Of a stretch of DNA of 31,959 nt, positions 1 through 7,565 are shown one piece after another (position 1 is the stretch's first letter; the number at the start of each line of letters is the position of its first letter). The notes beneath the pieces are model-generated. The model was not told the DNA's origin and searched no databases. It saw only the letters and a program-made list of their open reading frames with translations. The stretch covers positions 1-31,959 of the forward strand of contig JAZNLY010000045.1 of assembly GCA_045579305.1 (NCBI GenBank). The letters are read 5' to 3'. A program made the translations under genes and the position numbers. This DNA comes from Fimenecus sp045579305. GTDB taxonomy: Bacteria; Bacillota; Clostridia; Oscillospirales; Acutalibacteraceae.

Positions 1-797
1 ATTACGTCAATAAACTGCTTTTCTTCACTAAGTTCAATGCATCCTCTGTCTACAAGTGATGCATTTGCAGGATTGATAGGAAGCTTTGCAAGAACAGGAA
101 CACCGAGTTCTGCTGCAACCTCGTCAATTTTGCTTTCACCATAGATATAATGTTTTTTGTTGCAATCAGGACATTCAAAATAACTCATATTCTCAACTAT
201 ACCGATAATCGGAACATTCATCATTTTTGCCATATTAACTGCTTTTTTAACAATAAGTGTAACCAAATCCTGAGGAGTTGTAACAATAACAATACCATCA
301 ACCGGAAGTGACTGGAAAACTGTAAGCGGAACATCACCTGTTCCAGGAGGCATATCAACAAACATAAAGTCCACATCGCCCCAAACAGTTTCTTGCCAGA
401 ACTGATGAATGAGTCCGGAAATAACCGGTCCACGCCAGATAACCGGTTGGTCCTCTCTTTCAAGAAGAAAGTTAACGCTCATAATTCTTGTGCCCAACTT
501 TGATTCCAATGGATACATTCCATCTGCTGTACCTTCAGGATTACCATGAACACCAAATGCCTTTGGGATTGATGGACCGGTAATATCAGCATCAAGAATT
601 GCAGTCTGATAACCCATTGTCTGCGCTGTTACTGCAAGTGAAGAAGTTACGAAGCTTTTACCAACGCCACCTTTACCACTTACAACACCGATAACCTTTT
701 TAACATCACTCATCGGATTTCCCGGAATGTGTAAATCCTGTTTTTTGCTGTCACAGTTTGATGAACAACTGCTGCAATTTCCACTACATCCGCTCAT
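1..797 (-). CDS. mrp: Mrp/NBP35-type iron-sulfur carrier P-loop ATPase (3' end cut by window)
   Basis: Predicted Fe-S cluster carrier ATPase of the Mrp/ApbC/NBP35 family, which passes clusters to apo-proteins in the cytoplasm. Reading from ATG at 797, 265 codons are visible and the frame runs off the left edge, so only a short C-terminal tail is missing. Seen: deviant Walker A GKGGVGKS (residues 41-48), Walker A'/B-like region ILDADITGPSIP (67-78), FVDMPPGTGD (146-155), and the CxxC pair C209/C212 that bridges a 4Fe-4S cluster between subunits in this family. The N-terminus has four cysteines (4, 8, 11, 15), resembling the extra ferredoxin-like cluster site of NBP35-type members. An AGAGG ribosome-binding site lies upstream. 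It follows mnmE on the same strand, separated by a palindromic repeat. The family is sure; its client proteins cannot be told from here. Confidence 0.93.
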   Translation of the reverse strand, partial: MSGCSGNCSSCSSNCDSKKQDLHIPGNPMSDVKKVIGVVSGKGGVGKSFVTSSLAVTAQTMGYQTAILDADITGPSIPKAFGVHGNPEGTADGMYPLESKLGTRIMSVNFLLEREDQPVIWRGPVISGLIHQFWQETVWGDVDFMFVDMPPGTGDVPLTVFQSLPVDGIVIVTTPQDLVTLIVKKAVNMAKMMNVPIIGIVENMSYFECPDCNKKHYIYGESKIDEVAAELGVPVLAKLPINPANASLVDRGCIELSEEKQFIDV

Positions 798-841
798 TTT
801 ATAAAACCTCTTTTCAATAAAGATATTATTTTCTTTTTTAG

Positions 842-914
842 GTCATTCTGAACGAAGTGAAGAATCTCTCCTGAACCCAAATAGATTCTTCGTCGCAATG
901 CTCCTCAGAATGAC
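842..914. repeat. Interspersed palindromic repeat, copy 1
   Basis: An imperfect palindrome fills the gap between mnmE and mrp. The outer 10 bp form a perfect inverted repeat (GTCATTCTGA at 842-851, TCAGAATGAC at 905-914). Inner arms AGAATCT (861-867) and AGATTCT (883-889) also pair. A related copy lies at 25802-25889; its left 27 bp match this one at 24 positions. It looks like a small REP- or MITE-like element. Sitting just after the mnmE stop, it could also fold as a transcript-end hairpin. Confidence 0.75.
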
Positions 915-924
915 ATCTTATTTC

Positions 925-2286
925 TTATTTTCCTACACAAAACTGTGCAAAAATTTCATTTACAACAAGTTCAGTTGCCTTTTCTCCTGTCAAAACCATA
1001 AGATTTTCAATGGCTGAATCAAGACAAACTGTTACTGCATCCATTGTCATTCCAAATTCCAGTGCATTTTCTGCATCATTCAATGCTTCGAGCGCCTTTT
1101 TGCAACACTCACATTGACGGTCATTAACGATTGCAGTTGCAGATGTATCAAAATCTGCCGTGCCAAGAGTCTGTTCAATAGCTCTTGTGAGCTCTTCTTT
1201 TCCCTTACCTGTTTTTGCTGAGATAAAAACTGTCTGAGAGAAATTTTCTTCAATTTTTCCTTTTAGATGGTTTTCATCTAAATCGGTTTTATTGATAATT
1301 CCTATTGCATTTTTACCTTTGCAAAGCTCAATAAGACGATAATCTTCCTCATTTAATTCTCTTGTTGCATCAAAAACAGCAAGGACTAATTCAGCATTTT
1401 CAAGTCTTTTAACTGCACGGTCAACACCAATGCTTTCAACAACATCTTCTGTCTGACGAACACCAGCCGTATCGGCAAGACGAAGTGTAATTCCGCCAAC
1501 ATTTACAGTATCTTCAACTATATCCCTTGTTGTACCTGCAATATCAGTAACTATGGACTTTTCTGTACCTGAAATCAGATTCATAAGTGTTGATTTTCCA
1601 ACATTAGGACGACCAACAATGGCAGTATCCACACCCTCAAGTATTATTTGTCCTTTATCGAAGTCATTTATAAGTTTTTGTAAACTTTCTCGACTTTCTT
1701 TTATATGCTCTTTTAAGTTATTATCTGATAAATCTTCAATTTCTTCATAGGGATAATCAACCCAGGCAGACAGAAGTGCCAAATCATAAACCAATTTATC
1801 ATTGATTTTTTTAATTTCTTTAAATAATCGACCCTCAAGTACACCAAGAGCAATTTTTTCTGCTTGTTCACCCTGTGCAGAAATAATGTTCATAACTGAT
1901 TCAGCACTTGTAAGGTCCATTTTCCCATTTAAAAATGCTCTTTTTGTAAATTCACCGGGTTCTGCAGGAATTGCACCTGCTGAATACACCGCTTTTAAAA
2001 CTTTATCCGTTACAAAAAGTCCGCCATGACAGGAAATTTCAACAACATCTTCACCCGTATAGCTTTTTGGAGCTCTGAAAACAAGTGCAACCACATTGTC
2101 GATACTTCCCTTTTCATCATTTGCTTTACCGTAAAGAGCAGAATATCCGGAAAGTTCACATAACTTTTTCCCATTGAATGAAGAAAAAATCTTATCTGCT
2201 ACACATATGGCATTTTCGCCTGAAATTCTGATAACACCAATTCCACCTGGTGCTCTGCCGGTAGAAATTGCAGCAATTGTACTCAT
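925..2286 (-). CDS. mnmE: tRNA modification GTPase MnmE
   Basis: With MnmG, MnmE adds the (carboxymethyl)aminomethyl group to uridine 34 of tRNAs reading split codon boxes. The product is 453 aa, the usual length. Seen: N-terminal folate-binding domain starting TIAAISTGRAPGGIGVIRISG-like, with CHGG at 86-89; inserted Ras-like G domain with GRPNVGKS (225-232), TTRD (252-255), DTAG (272-275) and NKTD (332-335); and C-terminal FCVGK, matching the family's essential C-x-G-K end with the cysteine at 450. The start overlaps the tadA stop by 4 bp (ATGA), implying translational coupling. In most Firmicutes mnmE sits between jag and mnmG. Here that junction lacks it, and the gene lies on the opposite side of the origin next to another wobble-base enzyme. 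Confidence 0.98.
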   Translation of the reverse strand: MSTIAAISTGRAPGGIGVIRISGENAICVADKIFSSFNGKKLCELSGYSALYGKANDEKGSIDNVVALVFRAPKSYTGEDVVEISCHGGLFVTDKVLKAVYSAGAIPAEPGEFTKRAFLNGKMDLTSAESVMNIISAQGEQAEKIALGVLEGRLFKEIKKINDKLVYDLALLSAWVDYPYEEIEDLSDNNLKEHIKESRESLQKLINDFDKGQIILEGVDTAIVGRPNVGKSTLMNLISGTEKSIVTDIAGTTRDIVEDTVNVGGITLRLADTAGVRQTEDVVESIGVDRAVKRLENAELVLAVFDATRELNEEDYRLIELCKGKNAIGIINKTDLDENHLKGKIEENFSQTVFISAKTGKGKEELTRAIEQTLGTADFDTSATAIVNDRQCECCKKALEALNDAENALEFGMTMDAVTVCLDSAIENLMVLTGEKATELVVNEIFAQFCVGK

Positions 2287-2750
2287 TTTTCTTCACCTGC
2301 TTTCTGTTTTCTTAACTCTTTAAAAAAAGAGGAAAGAATTTCAGCACATTCTTCGCTTAAAACTCCACCCTCATATAAAGGTTTGTGGGTAAAGTTCATA
2401 TCAAAAAGCTGTGCTGCCGAAACGACAGCACCATTTTTTTCGTCTTTTGCACCGAAATACACATTTTTTATTCTGGAATTTATAATTGCACCTGCACACA
2501 TGGGACATGGTTCGAGAGTGACATACATATCACATTTCCACAAACGCCATCCGCCAAGATTATGACAGGCATTATTTATTGCTTCTATCTCTGCGTGATG
2601 CAATGCATTTTTCACAACTTCACGTCGATTTCTTCCCTCACCGACAATTTTGCCTTCGCAGACAATGATTGCACCCACAGGGACTTCACCTTCTTCTGCA
2701 GATTGTTTTGCAAGAGAAAGTGCATATCTCATAAAATCTTTTTTTCCCAT
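2283..2750 (-). CDS. tadA: tRNA-specific adenosine-34 deaminase TadA
   Basis: Zinc-dependent deaminase that converts A34 to inosine in the tRNA-Arg(ACG) anticodon. The 155-aa length fits bacterial TadA. Seen: zinc and proton-shuttle motif HAE at 52-54 and PCPMC at 81-85 (C82 and C85 complete the zinc site), with the preceding VTLEPCPMCAGAI context typical of TadA rather than cytidine deaminase. Its start lies 1 bp after the CPBP gene stop and its stop overlaps the mnmE start, so it sits inside a tight operon. tadA and mnmE together form a small wobble-position modification module. Guanine deaminases share the fold, but the neighbours and motifs favour TadA. Confidence 0.95.
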   Translation of the reverse strand: MGKKDFMRYALSLAKQSAEEGEVPVGAIIVCEGKIVGEGRNRREVVKNALHHAEIEAINNACHNLGGWRLWKCDMYVTLEPCPMCAGAIINSRIKNVYFGAKDEKNGAVVSAAQLFDMNFTHKPLYEGGVLSEECAEILSSFFKELRKQKAGEEK

Positions 2751-2751
2751 A

Positions 2752-3807
2752 TCAAATCTTAATGTTACTGAATGTAACTATAACTAATACGATTATTGCT
2801 ATTATTACCGGTTTACTTTTAAGAAATGCTGTTACTTTTTCTTTTGTTGTAAGAATACTATCACTTTTACTGATTTTCGCATTACGTTCCAACTTGTTGT
2901 ACTTCACAGCACCAAACACACCCGTGGCTGCAAAAATAACAATCATTACAAGAACTGCTATTGTAGATGCAGTATCTCCAAAATTATCACCTGTACTGAT
3001 AACAATAACTGAATATAAATTATTTATAAAATGCAAAATAATTGACGGCCACAGACTACCTGTCATAACTGCAAGGTAACCCAGTAGTAATCCACCGATA
3101 ACAGTATATGGAATCTGAACCATATTACCATGCATACAAGCAAATACAACTGCAGACATAACAATCGCAAATCTGTCGCCATATTTTCTGAGTGGTTGCA
3201 AAAGTATACCTCTTATTATTATTTCTTCAATAATGGCAGGTACAACCGCAACACTTACAACACCTAAAAGGGTTTCTTTTAATCCAACAAGTTTAATATC
3301 ATTAATTGATGCTGTAAACTCTATTCCGATTATTGACTGAAAAAAAGCAGAAATATAATTAATGGCAAGAGCACTTATAATCATAACCGGCAAAAATATC
3401 ATAACGAGATATATTGCCTGTTTTTTATCCTTTGTTTTACCAAATGGTATTTCCACTGCCATTTTTTCTTTTTTCAGTAACATATGAATAAGAGAAAATG
3501 GTAAACCAATAGACAAAAAAGTTGTTATTATGTCAAATGCCAACATAGGTACTGTTTCATTGTATACCTTACTTATAGAAGGAAATATCCATGATATGAA
3601 TACAAGCAGGAAAGCAATACCGTATGAAATTAATACATAACCCAATACGGCAAATCCGCAATATTTACCAATTTTTCTTATTTCATTTTTTTCTTTTTCT
3701 TTTTGAATATACCTCAGATATTGTTCACTATACAATCCTGAGCCATACCCATATGGAGACGGTGTCCATCCACCAAACTGACCCATCTGGTTAAAATTAT
3801 TATTCAT
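2752..3807 (-). CDS. CPBP family intramembrane glutamic protease
   Basis: Membrane protein of the CPBP (Abi/CAAX-processing) family, 351 aa. The family motifs are present in order: EExxxR (E194, E195, R199), FxxxH (ending at H226) and HxxxN (H259, N263), the proposed catalytic and metal-like site inside the bilayer. About eight hydrophobic segments can be seen (for example residues 50-73, 88-108, 132-155, 181-192, 214-224, 235-249, 262-272, and a final one near 333-346). The first 30 residues are rich in Gly, Tyr, Asn and Pro (QFGGWTPSPYGYGSG), a soluble tail often seen on clostridial members. Bacterial relatives are linked to bacteriocin self-immunity, peptide maturation or anti-sigma cleavage. 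The substrate here is unknown. It sits 12 bp after the LCP gene and directly before tadA. Confidence 0.88.
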   Translation of the reverse strand: MNNNFNQMGQFGGWTPSPYGYGSGLYSEQYLRYIQKEKEKNEIRKIGKYCGFAVLGYVLISYGIAFLLVFISWIFPSISKVYNETVPMLAFDIITTFLSIGLPFSLIHMLLKKEKMAVEIPFGKTKDKKQAIYLVMIFLPVMIISALAINYISAFFQSIIGIEFTASINDIKLVGLKETLLGVVSVAVVPAIIEEIIIRGILLQPLRKYGDRFAIVMSAVVFACMHGNMVQIPYTVIGGLLLGYLAVMTGSLWPSIILHFINNLYSVIVISTGDNFGDTASTIAVLVMIVIFAATGVFGAVKYNKLERNAKISKSDSILTTKEKVTAFLKSKPVIIAIIVLVIVTFSNIKI

Positions 3808-3819
3808 TTTTTATCACCT

Positions 3820-4992
3820 TTAGTCAGTTTTTTGTTTTATAACATATCCACCCACAACTGTTATTGCAGTCTTTCTCTTTTCTTCTAATTTAATATTAGT
3901 CTCACCATATAATTCTAACTGCAATTTTTGTGCAACAAGCGGGTAGTCCACAACCCATATCCATGCTGTTGCCCTTGAGTTATATCCATAACGCGCATCA
4001 GGAGTAGGCATTGTTATTTCTGTTACAGTAAAGTTTGCCCATCCGTCTGTTACCGCTTTTGCCGCGTAACCAAGAATTGCTTTACGGCTTATATTTGTTC
4101 GGATATTTGCGAGAATAACATCGGACACTGCATTAATTTCACTGAGTGTTGCAGTCTTGCACCTTTTAATAAGGGAATTTATAACCTGTCTCTGTCGTGC
4201 AACTCGACTGACATCTCCGTCAGCATCCGTATATCTTACACGACTGTATCTGAGAGCGTTTTTGCCATCTAAAAGAACATTTTTTCCATGTGGCATTGTA
4301 TACTTAAAATGCTTTGCAACATATTCAGGGACATCTACCCTGACTCCACCAAGAACATCAATAACCTGAACAAATGAGTCAAAATCAACCATAACATATC
4401 CGTCAATTCGGATTTTATAGTCATTTTCAATTGTTTCAACAAGATATCCTGGGCCGCCATTTGCACAGGCCGCATTTAACTTGGCATATCTGTCAAACTG
4501 GTCCATATAAGTATAACTATCTCGCATAAATGAAATGAGCTTGATTGTTTTTTTCAAGGGATTAATTGAAACGAGCATCATAACGTCAGTATTACCCTTT
4601 TCCATTACATTTGCTCTGTTAGGGTCTGTTGAGGACGCATCGCTTCCTATAAGAAGAATATTGATAACATCCTTCTTTTTCATTTTTTTACCACCATTTA
4701 TTGCCCAATTCTTTAAAATTTCTTTTAAATCATTACCGGTAGCATCATCAATTTCCCCAAAATCAAAGTTTTCATCATCCACGAACTCTTGATTTGGGTC
4801 TATTGTAGTTCTTTCATTTTTATCAAAACTAATAAGACTGATTTTATGTCCCACAAATCCTGCAACACCAATAATTAAAACAAGAAAAATTATTAAAAAT
4901 GGAAAGAGTATTATTAATGCTCTTTTCTTTTTTTCTTGTTCATCAGCATTTTCAGTTTCTTCGTTAAGATTTATCTCATCATATTCTCTCAT
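3820..4992 (-). CDS. LytR-CpsA-Psr (LCP) family cell-wall glycopolymer ligase
   Basis: LCP enzymes transfer undecaprenyl-linked anionic glycopolymers (teichoic acid or capsule) to peptidoglycan outside the membrane. The protein is 390 aa: an acidic cytoplasmic N-terminus, one transmembrane helix at about 25-48, then an extracellular domain. LCP signatures are visible: LLIGSDA (113-119), NTDVMMLVSINP (134-145), SFMRDSY (154-160, with the conserved Arg157-Asp158), DGYVMVDFDSF (197-207), and LRYSRVRY followed by DGDVSRVARQRQV (247-270) with the phosphate-binding arginines. A C-terminal extension of about 100 residues follows. It lies 30 bp downstream of gyrA on the same strand and may be co-transcribed. 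Which polymer it attaches cannot be judged here. Confidence 0.93.
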   Translation of the reverse strand: MREYDEINLNEETENADEQEKKKRALIILFPFLIIFLVLIIGVAGFVGHKISLISFDKNERTTIDPNQEFVDDENFDFGEIDDATGNDLKEILKNWAINGGKKMKKKDVINILLIGSDASSTDPNRANVMEKGNTDVMMLVSINPLKKTIKLISFMRDSYTYMDQFDRYAKLNAACANGGPGYLVETIENDYKIRIDGYVMVDFDSFVQVIDVLGGVRVDVPEYVAKHFKYTMPHGKNVLLDGKNALRYSRVRYTDADGDVSRVARQRQVINSLIKRCKTATLSEINAVSDVILANIRTNISRKAILGYAAKAVTDGWANFTVTEITMPTPDARYGYNSRATAWIWVVDYPLVAQKLQLELYGETNIKLEEKRKTAITVVGGYVIKQKTD

Positions 4993-5022
4993 AGGTCATC
5001 TTCCCTTCCATACCCTGAGAAA

Positions 5023-7533
5023 TTATTCTTCACTGTTTTCTTCTGTTTCTTCTTCTGATTCTTCCTCATGTGCTGCCAGCGAAATGGTTGCAACCTTTTC
5101 ACCCTCTTTTGTCTTCATAAGAATAACACCCTTTGATGGACGGTTACATTCTCTGACCTGGTCTGCAGGAAGACGGATAATAACACCGTCAGAAGAAATC
5201 ATGATAATATCCTGATTTTCCTCTACCATTTCAACTGCACAAACCTCACCATACTGTTCTGTATGATAGTTAGTAAGACCTTTACCGCCACGGTTCTGAA
5301 CACGATAGTTAGAAACATCACTTCTTCTGCCGTAACCTTTTTCACTGATTGTAAGAACTTTACCTTCGTTTCCGAAAATAACCATTCCCACAACTTCGTC
5401 GCCTTCACCGAGTGTAATCGCACGAACACCACGAGCAGTTCTGCCGATTGCTCGTGCATCTTTTTCCTTAAAACAGATGCTCATACCCTTACGTGTTGCA
5501 ACCATAAGATTCTGTTCACCATCAGTGAGTTTTACCCAACGGAGTTCATCACCCTCGTCGAGGTTAATTGCAATAATACCACTCTTACGGATGTTTTTAT
5601 ATGCATCGAGTTCTGTTCTCTTGATAACACCATTTTTTGTTGCCATACAAAGGAAGTACTTATCCTCACCAAAATCAGGAACACGAAGCATTGCAGTAAC
5701 TTTTTCGTCAGCAGTAATAGGAAGAATATTAACAATATTCATACCTTTACCGGTTCTGCTTCCTTCAGGAATTTCGTATCCTTTAAGTCTGTACATCTTA
5801 CCTTCTGATGTGAAGAAAAGAATATAGTCGTGTGAAGAACAGATAAACATACTTTCAGCATAGTCCTCTTCACGACGACTCATGCCCTTGATACCCTTAC
5901 CACCACGACGCTGCACCTGATAAGTTTCAACAGGCTGACGCTTGATGTAACCCATCTTTGTAAGAGTAAATACGCAGTCTTCTTCAGCAATAAGGTCTTC
6001 GATATCAACTTCACCAAGAACATTTGAAATATCTGTTCTTCTGTCATCACTGAATTTCTTACCAATTGCAGAAAGTTCGTCTTTGAGAATTTCTTTTACT
6101 TTACTTTCTGAACCAAGAATTTCAAGATATTCTGCAATTTTAACTCTTAATTCGTCGCGTTCAGCAATAATTTTCTGAATTTCAAGTCCTGCCAACTGAC
6201 CAAGACGGAATGCAACGATTGCAGATGCCTGTGGGTCATCAAAGTCGAATTTTTCCATAATTGCAACCTTTGCTTCTGCCTGGCCACCCTTACAGCCACG
6301 GATTGTTGCGATAATTTCATCAACAATATCAATAGCACGTGCAAGACCTTCAAGAATGTGTTCTCTTGCCTGAGCTTTATTAAGGTCATACTGAGTTCTT
6401 CTTGTGATAATTTCACACTGGAACTTGATATACTCTTCAATAATCTGTTTAAGTGTAAGAATCTTTGGTTCACCATTAACAAGTGCCAACTGGATAATAC
6501 CATAAGAAATCTGAAGCTGTGTCATCTGATACAACTGATTAAGTACAACCTGTGGGTTAGCGTCACGCTTAAGGTCGATAACTATTCTCATACCGCCGCC
6601 ACGTTTTGATGAATAGTCGTTAATATCAGCAAGTCCTTCAATTCTCTTATCTTTATGCAAGTCAGCAATAGACTCAATAAGTCTTGCCTTATTTACCTGA
6701 TATGGAAGTTCAGTAATAATAATCTGGAAACGTCCGTTTTTCTCGTTTTCAACAATCTCTGCACGACCACGAAGTGTAATCTTGCCACGACCGGTAGCAT
6801 AAGCAGCACGGATACCTGCTCGTCCCATAATAATACCACTTGTAGGGAAGTCAGGGCCTTTGATATGTTCCATAATATCATCAAGTTCTGCTTCAGGGTT
6901 GTCAATTACACAACAGATACCGTCAATCAATTCACCGAGATTATGTGGTGGAATATTTGTAGCCATACCAACAGCAATACCTGTTGAACCATTAGCCAAG
7001 AGATTTGGGTATCTTGATGGGAGCACTGTAGGCTCTTTAAGACGGTCATCGTAGTTGGTTGTAAAATCAACTGTATCTTTATCAATATTTGTAAGCATTT
7101 CAAGAGCAATTTTGCTCATTCTTGACTCTGTATAACGATATGCAGCAGGTGGGTCACCATCGACTGAACCAAAATTACCATGACCATCAACAAGAACATA
7201 TCTCATTGAGAAATCCTGAGCAAGACGAACCATTGCATCATAAACAGATGCGTCACCGTGTGGATGATATCTACCAAGAACTGAACCGACTGTATCGGCA
7301 CATTTACGATGTGGCTTGTCAGGATAAAGTGAATTTTCATACATTGTATAAAGAATTCTTCTGTGAACTGGCTTTAAACCATCACGAACATCCGGAAGAG
7401 CACGTGATGTAATAACAGACATTGAGTAGTCAAGGAATGATTTTCTCATTTCCTTGTTAATCTCAACATTTATAATATTCTGTTCTTCAAGTGGAACGTA
7501 TCCACCAAGATTAGGATTGTTAGCTTTACTCAT
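5023..7533 (-). CDS. gyrA: DNA gyrase subunit A
   Basis: Catalytic breakage-reunion subunit of DNA gyrase, 836 aa. The active-site tyrosine is Y134 in AYRYTESR, preceded by the quinolone-determining helix HPHGDASVYD (90-99). The position equivalent to E. coli Ser83 is Ala95, and Asp87 is Asp99. The GyrA box QRRGGKG (541-547) opens the C-terminal beta-pinwheel that wraps DNA, so this is gyrase rather than topoisomerase IV ParC. A second QNRGGKG-like blade motif occurs further on. The C-terminal tail is strongly acidic (EEESEEETEENSEE), as in many gyrases. gyrB ends 32 bp upstream, so the two subunits are likely made from one transcript. Confidence 0.98.
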   Translation of the reverse strand: MSKANNPNLGGYVPLEEQNIINVEINKEMRKSFLDYSMSVITSRALPDVRDGLKPVHRRILYTMYENSLYPDKPHRKCADTVGSVLGRYHPHGDASVYDAMVRLAQDFSMRYVLVDGHGNFGSVDGDPPAAYRYTESRMSKIALEMLTNIDKDTVDFTTNYDDRLKEPTVLPSRYPNLLANGSTGIAVGMATNIPPHNLGELIDGICCVIDNPEAELDDIMEHIKGPDFPTSGIIMGRAGIRAAYATGRGKITLRGRAEIVENEKNGRFQIIITELPYQVNKARLIESIADLHKDKRIEGLADINDYSSKRGGGMRIVIDLKRDANPQVVLNQLYQMTQLQISYGIIQLALVNGEPKILTLKQIIEEYIKFQCEIITRRTQYDLNKAQAREHILEGLARAIDIVDEIIATIRGCKGGQAEAKVAIMEKFDFDDPQASAIVAFRLGQLAGLEIQKIIAERDELRVKIAEYLEILGSESKVKEILKDELSAIGKKFSDDRRTDISNVLGEVDIEDLIAEEDCVFTLTKMGYIKRQPVETYQVQRRGGKGIKGMSRREEDYAESMFICSSHDYILFFTSEGKMYRLKGYEIPEGSRTGKGMNIVNILPITADEKVTAMLRVPDFGEDKYFLCMATKNGVIKRTELDAYKNIRKSGIIAINLDEGDELRWVKLTDGEQNLMVATRKGMSICFKEKDARAIGRTARGVRAITLGEGDEVVGMVIFGNEGKVLTISEKGYGRRSDVSNYRVQNRGGKGLTNYHTEQYGEVCAVEMVEENQDIIMISSDGVIIRLPADQVRECNRPSKGVILMKTKEGEKVATISLAAHEEESEEETEENSEE

Positions 7534-7565
7534 TTTCTTACCTCTATTTTTTCTAACTCTATAAC

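Noticed and set aside
5223..7412. Several frames over 60 codons on both strands inside gyrA
   Set aside because: They are shadows of the gyrA reading frame: no ribosome-binding sites, low-complexity composition, and complete overlap with a certain gene.
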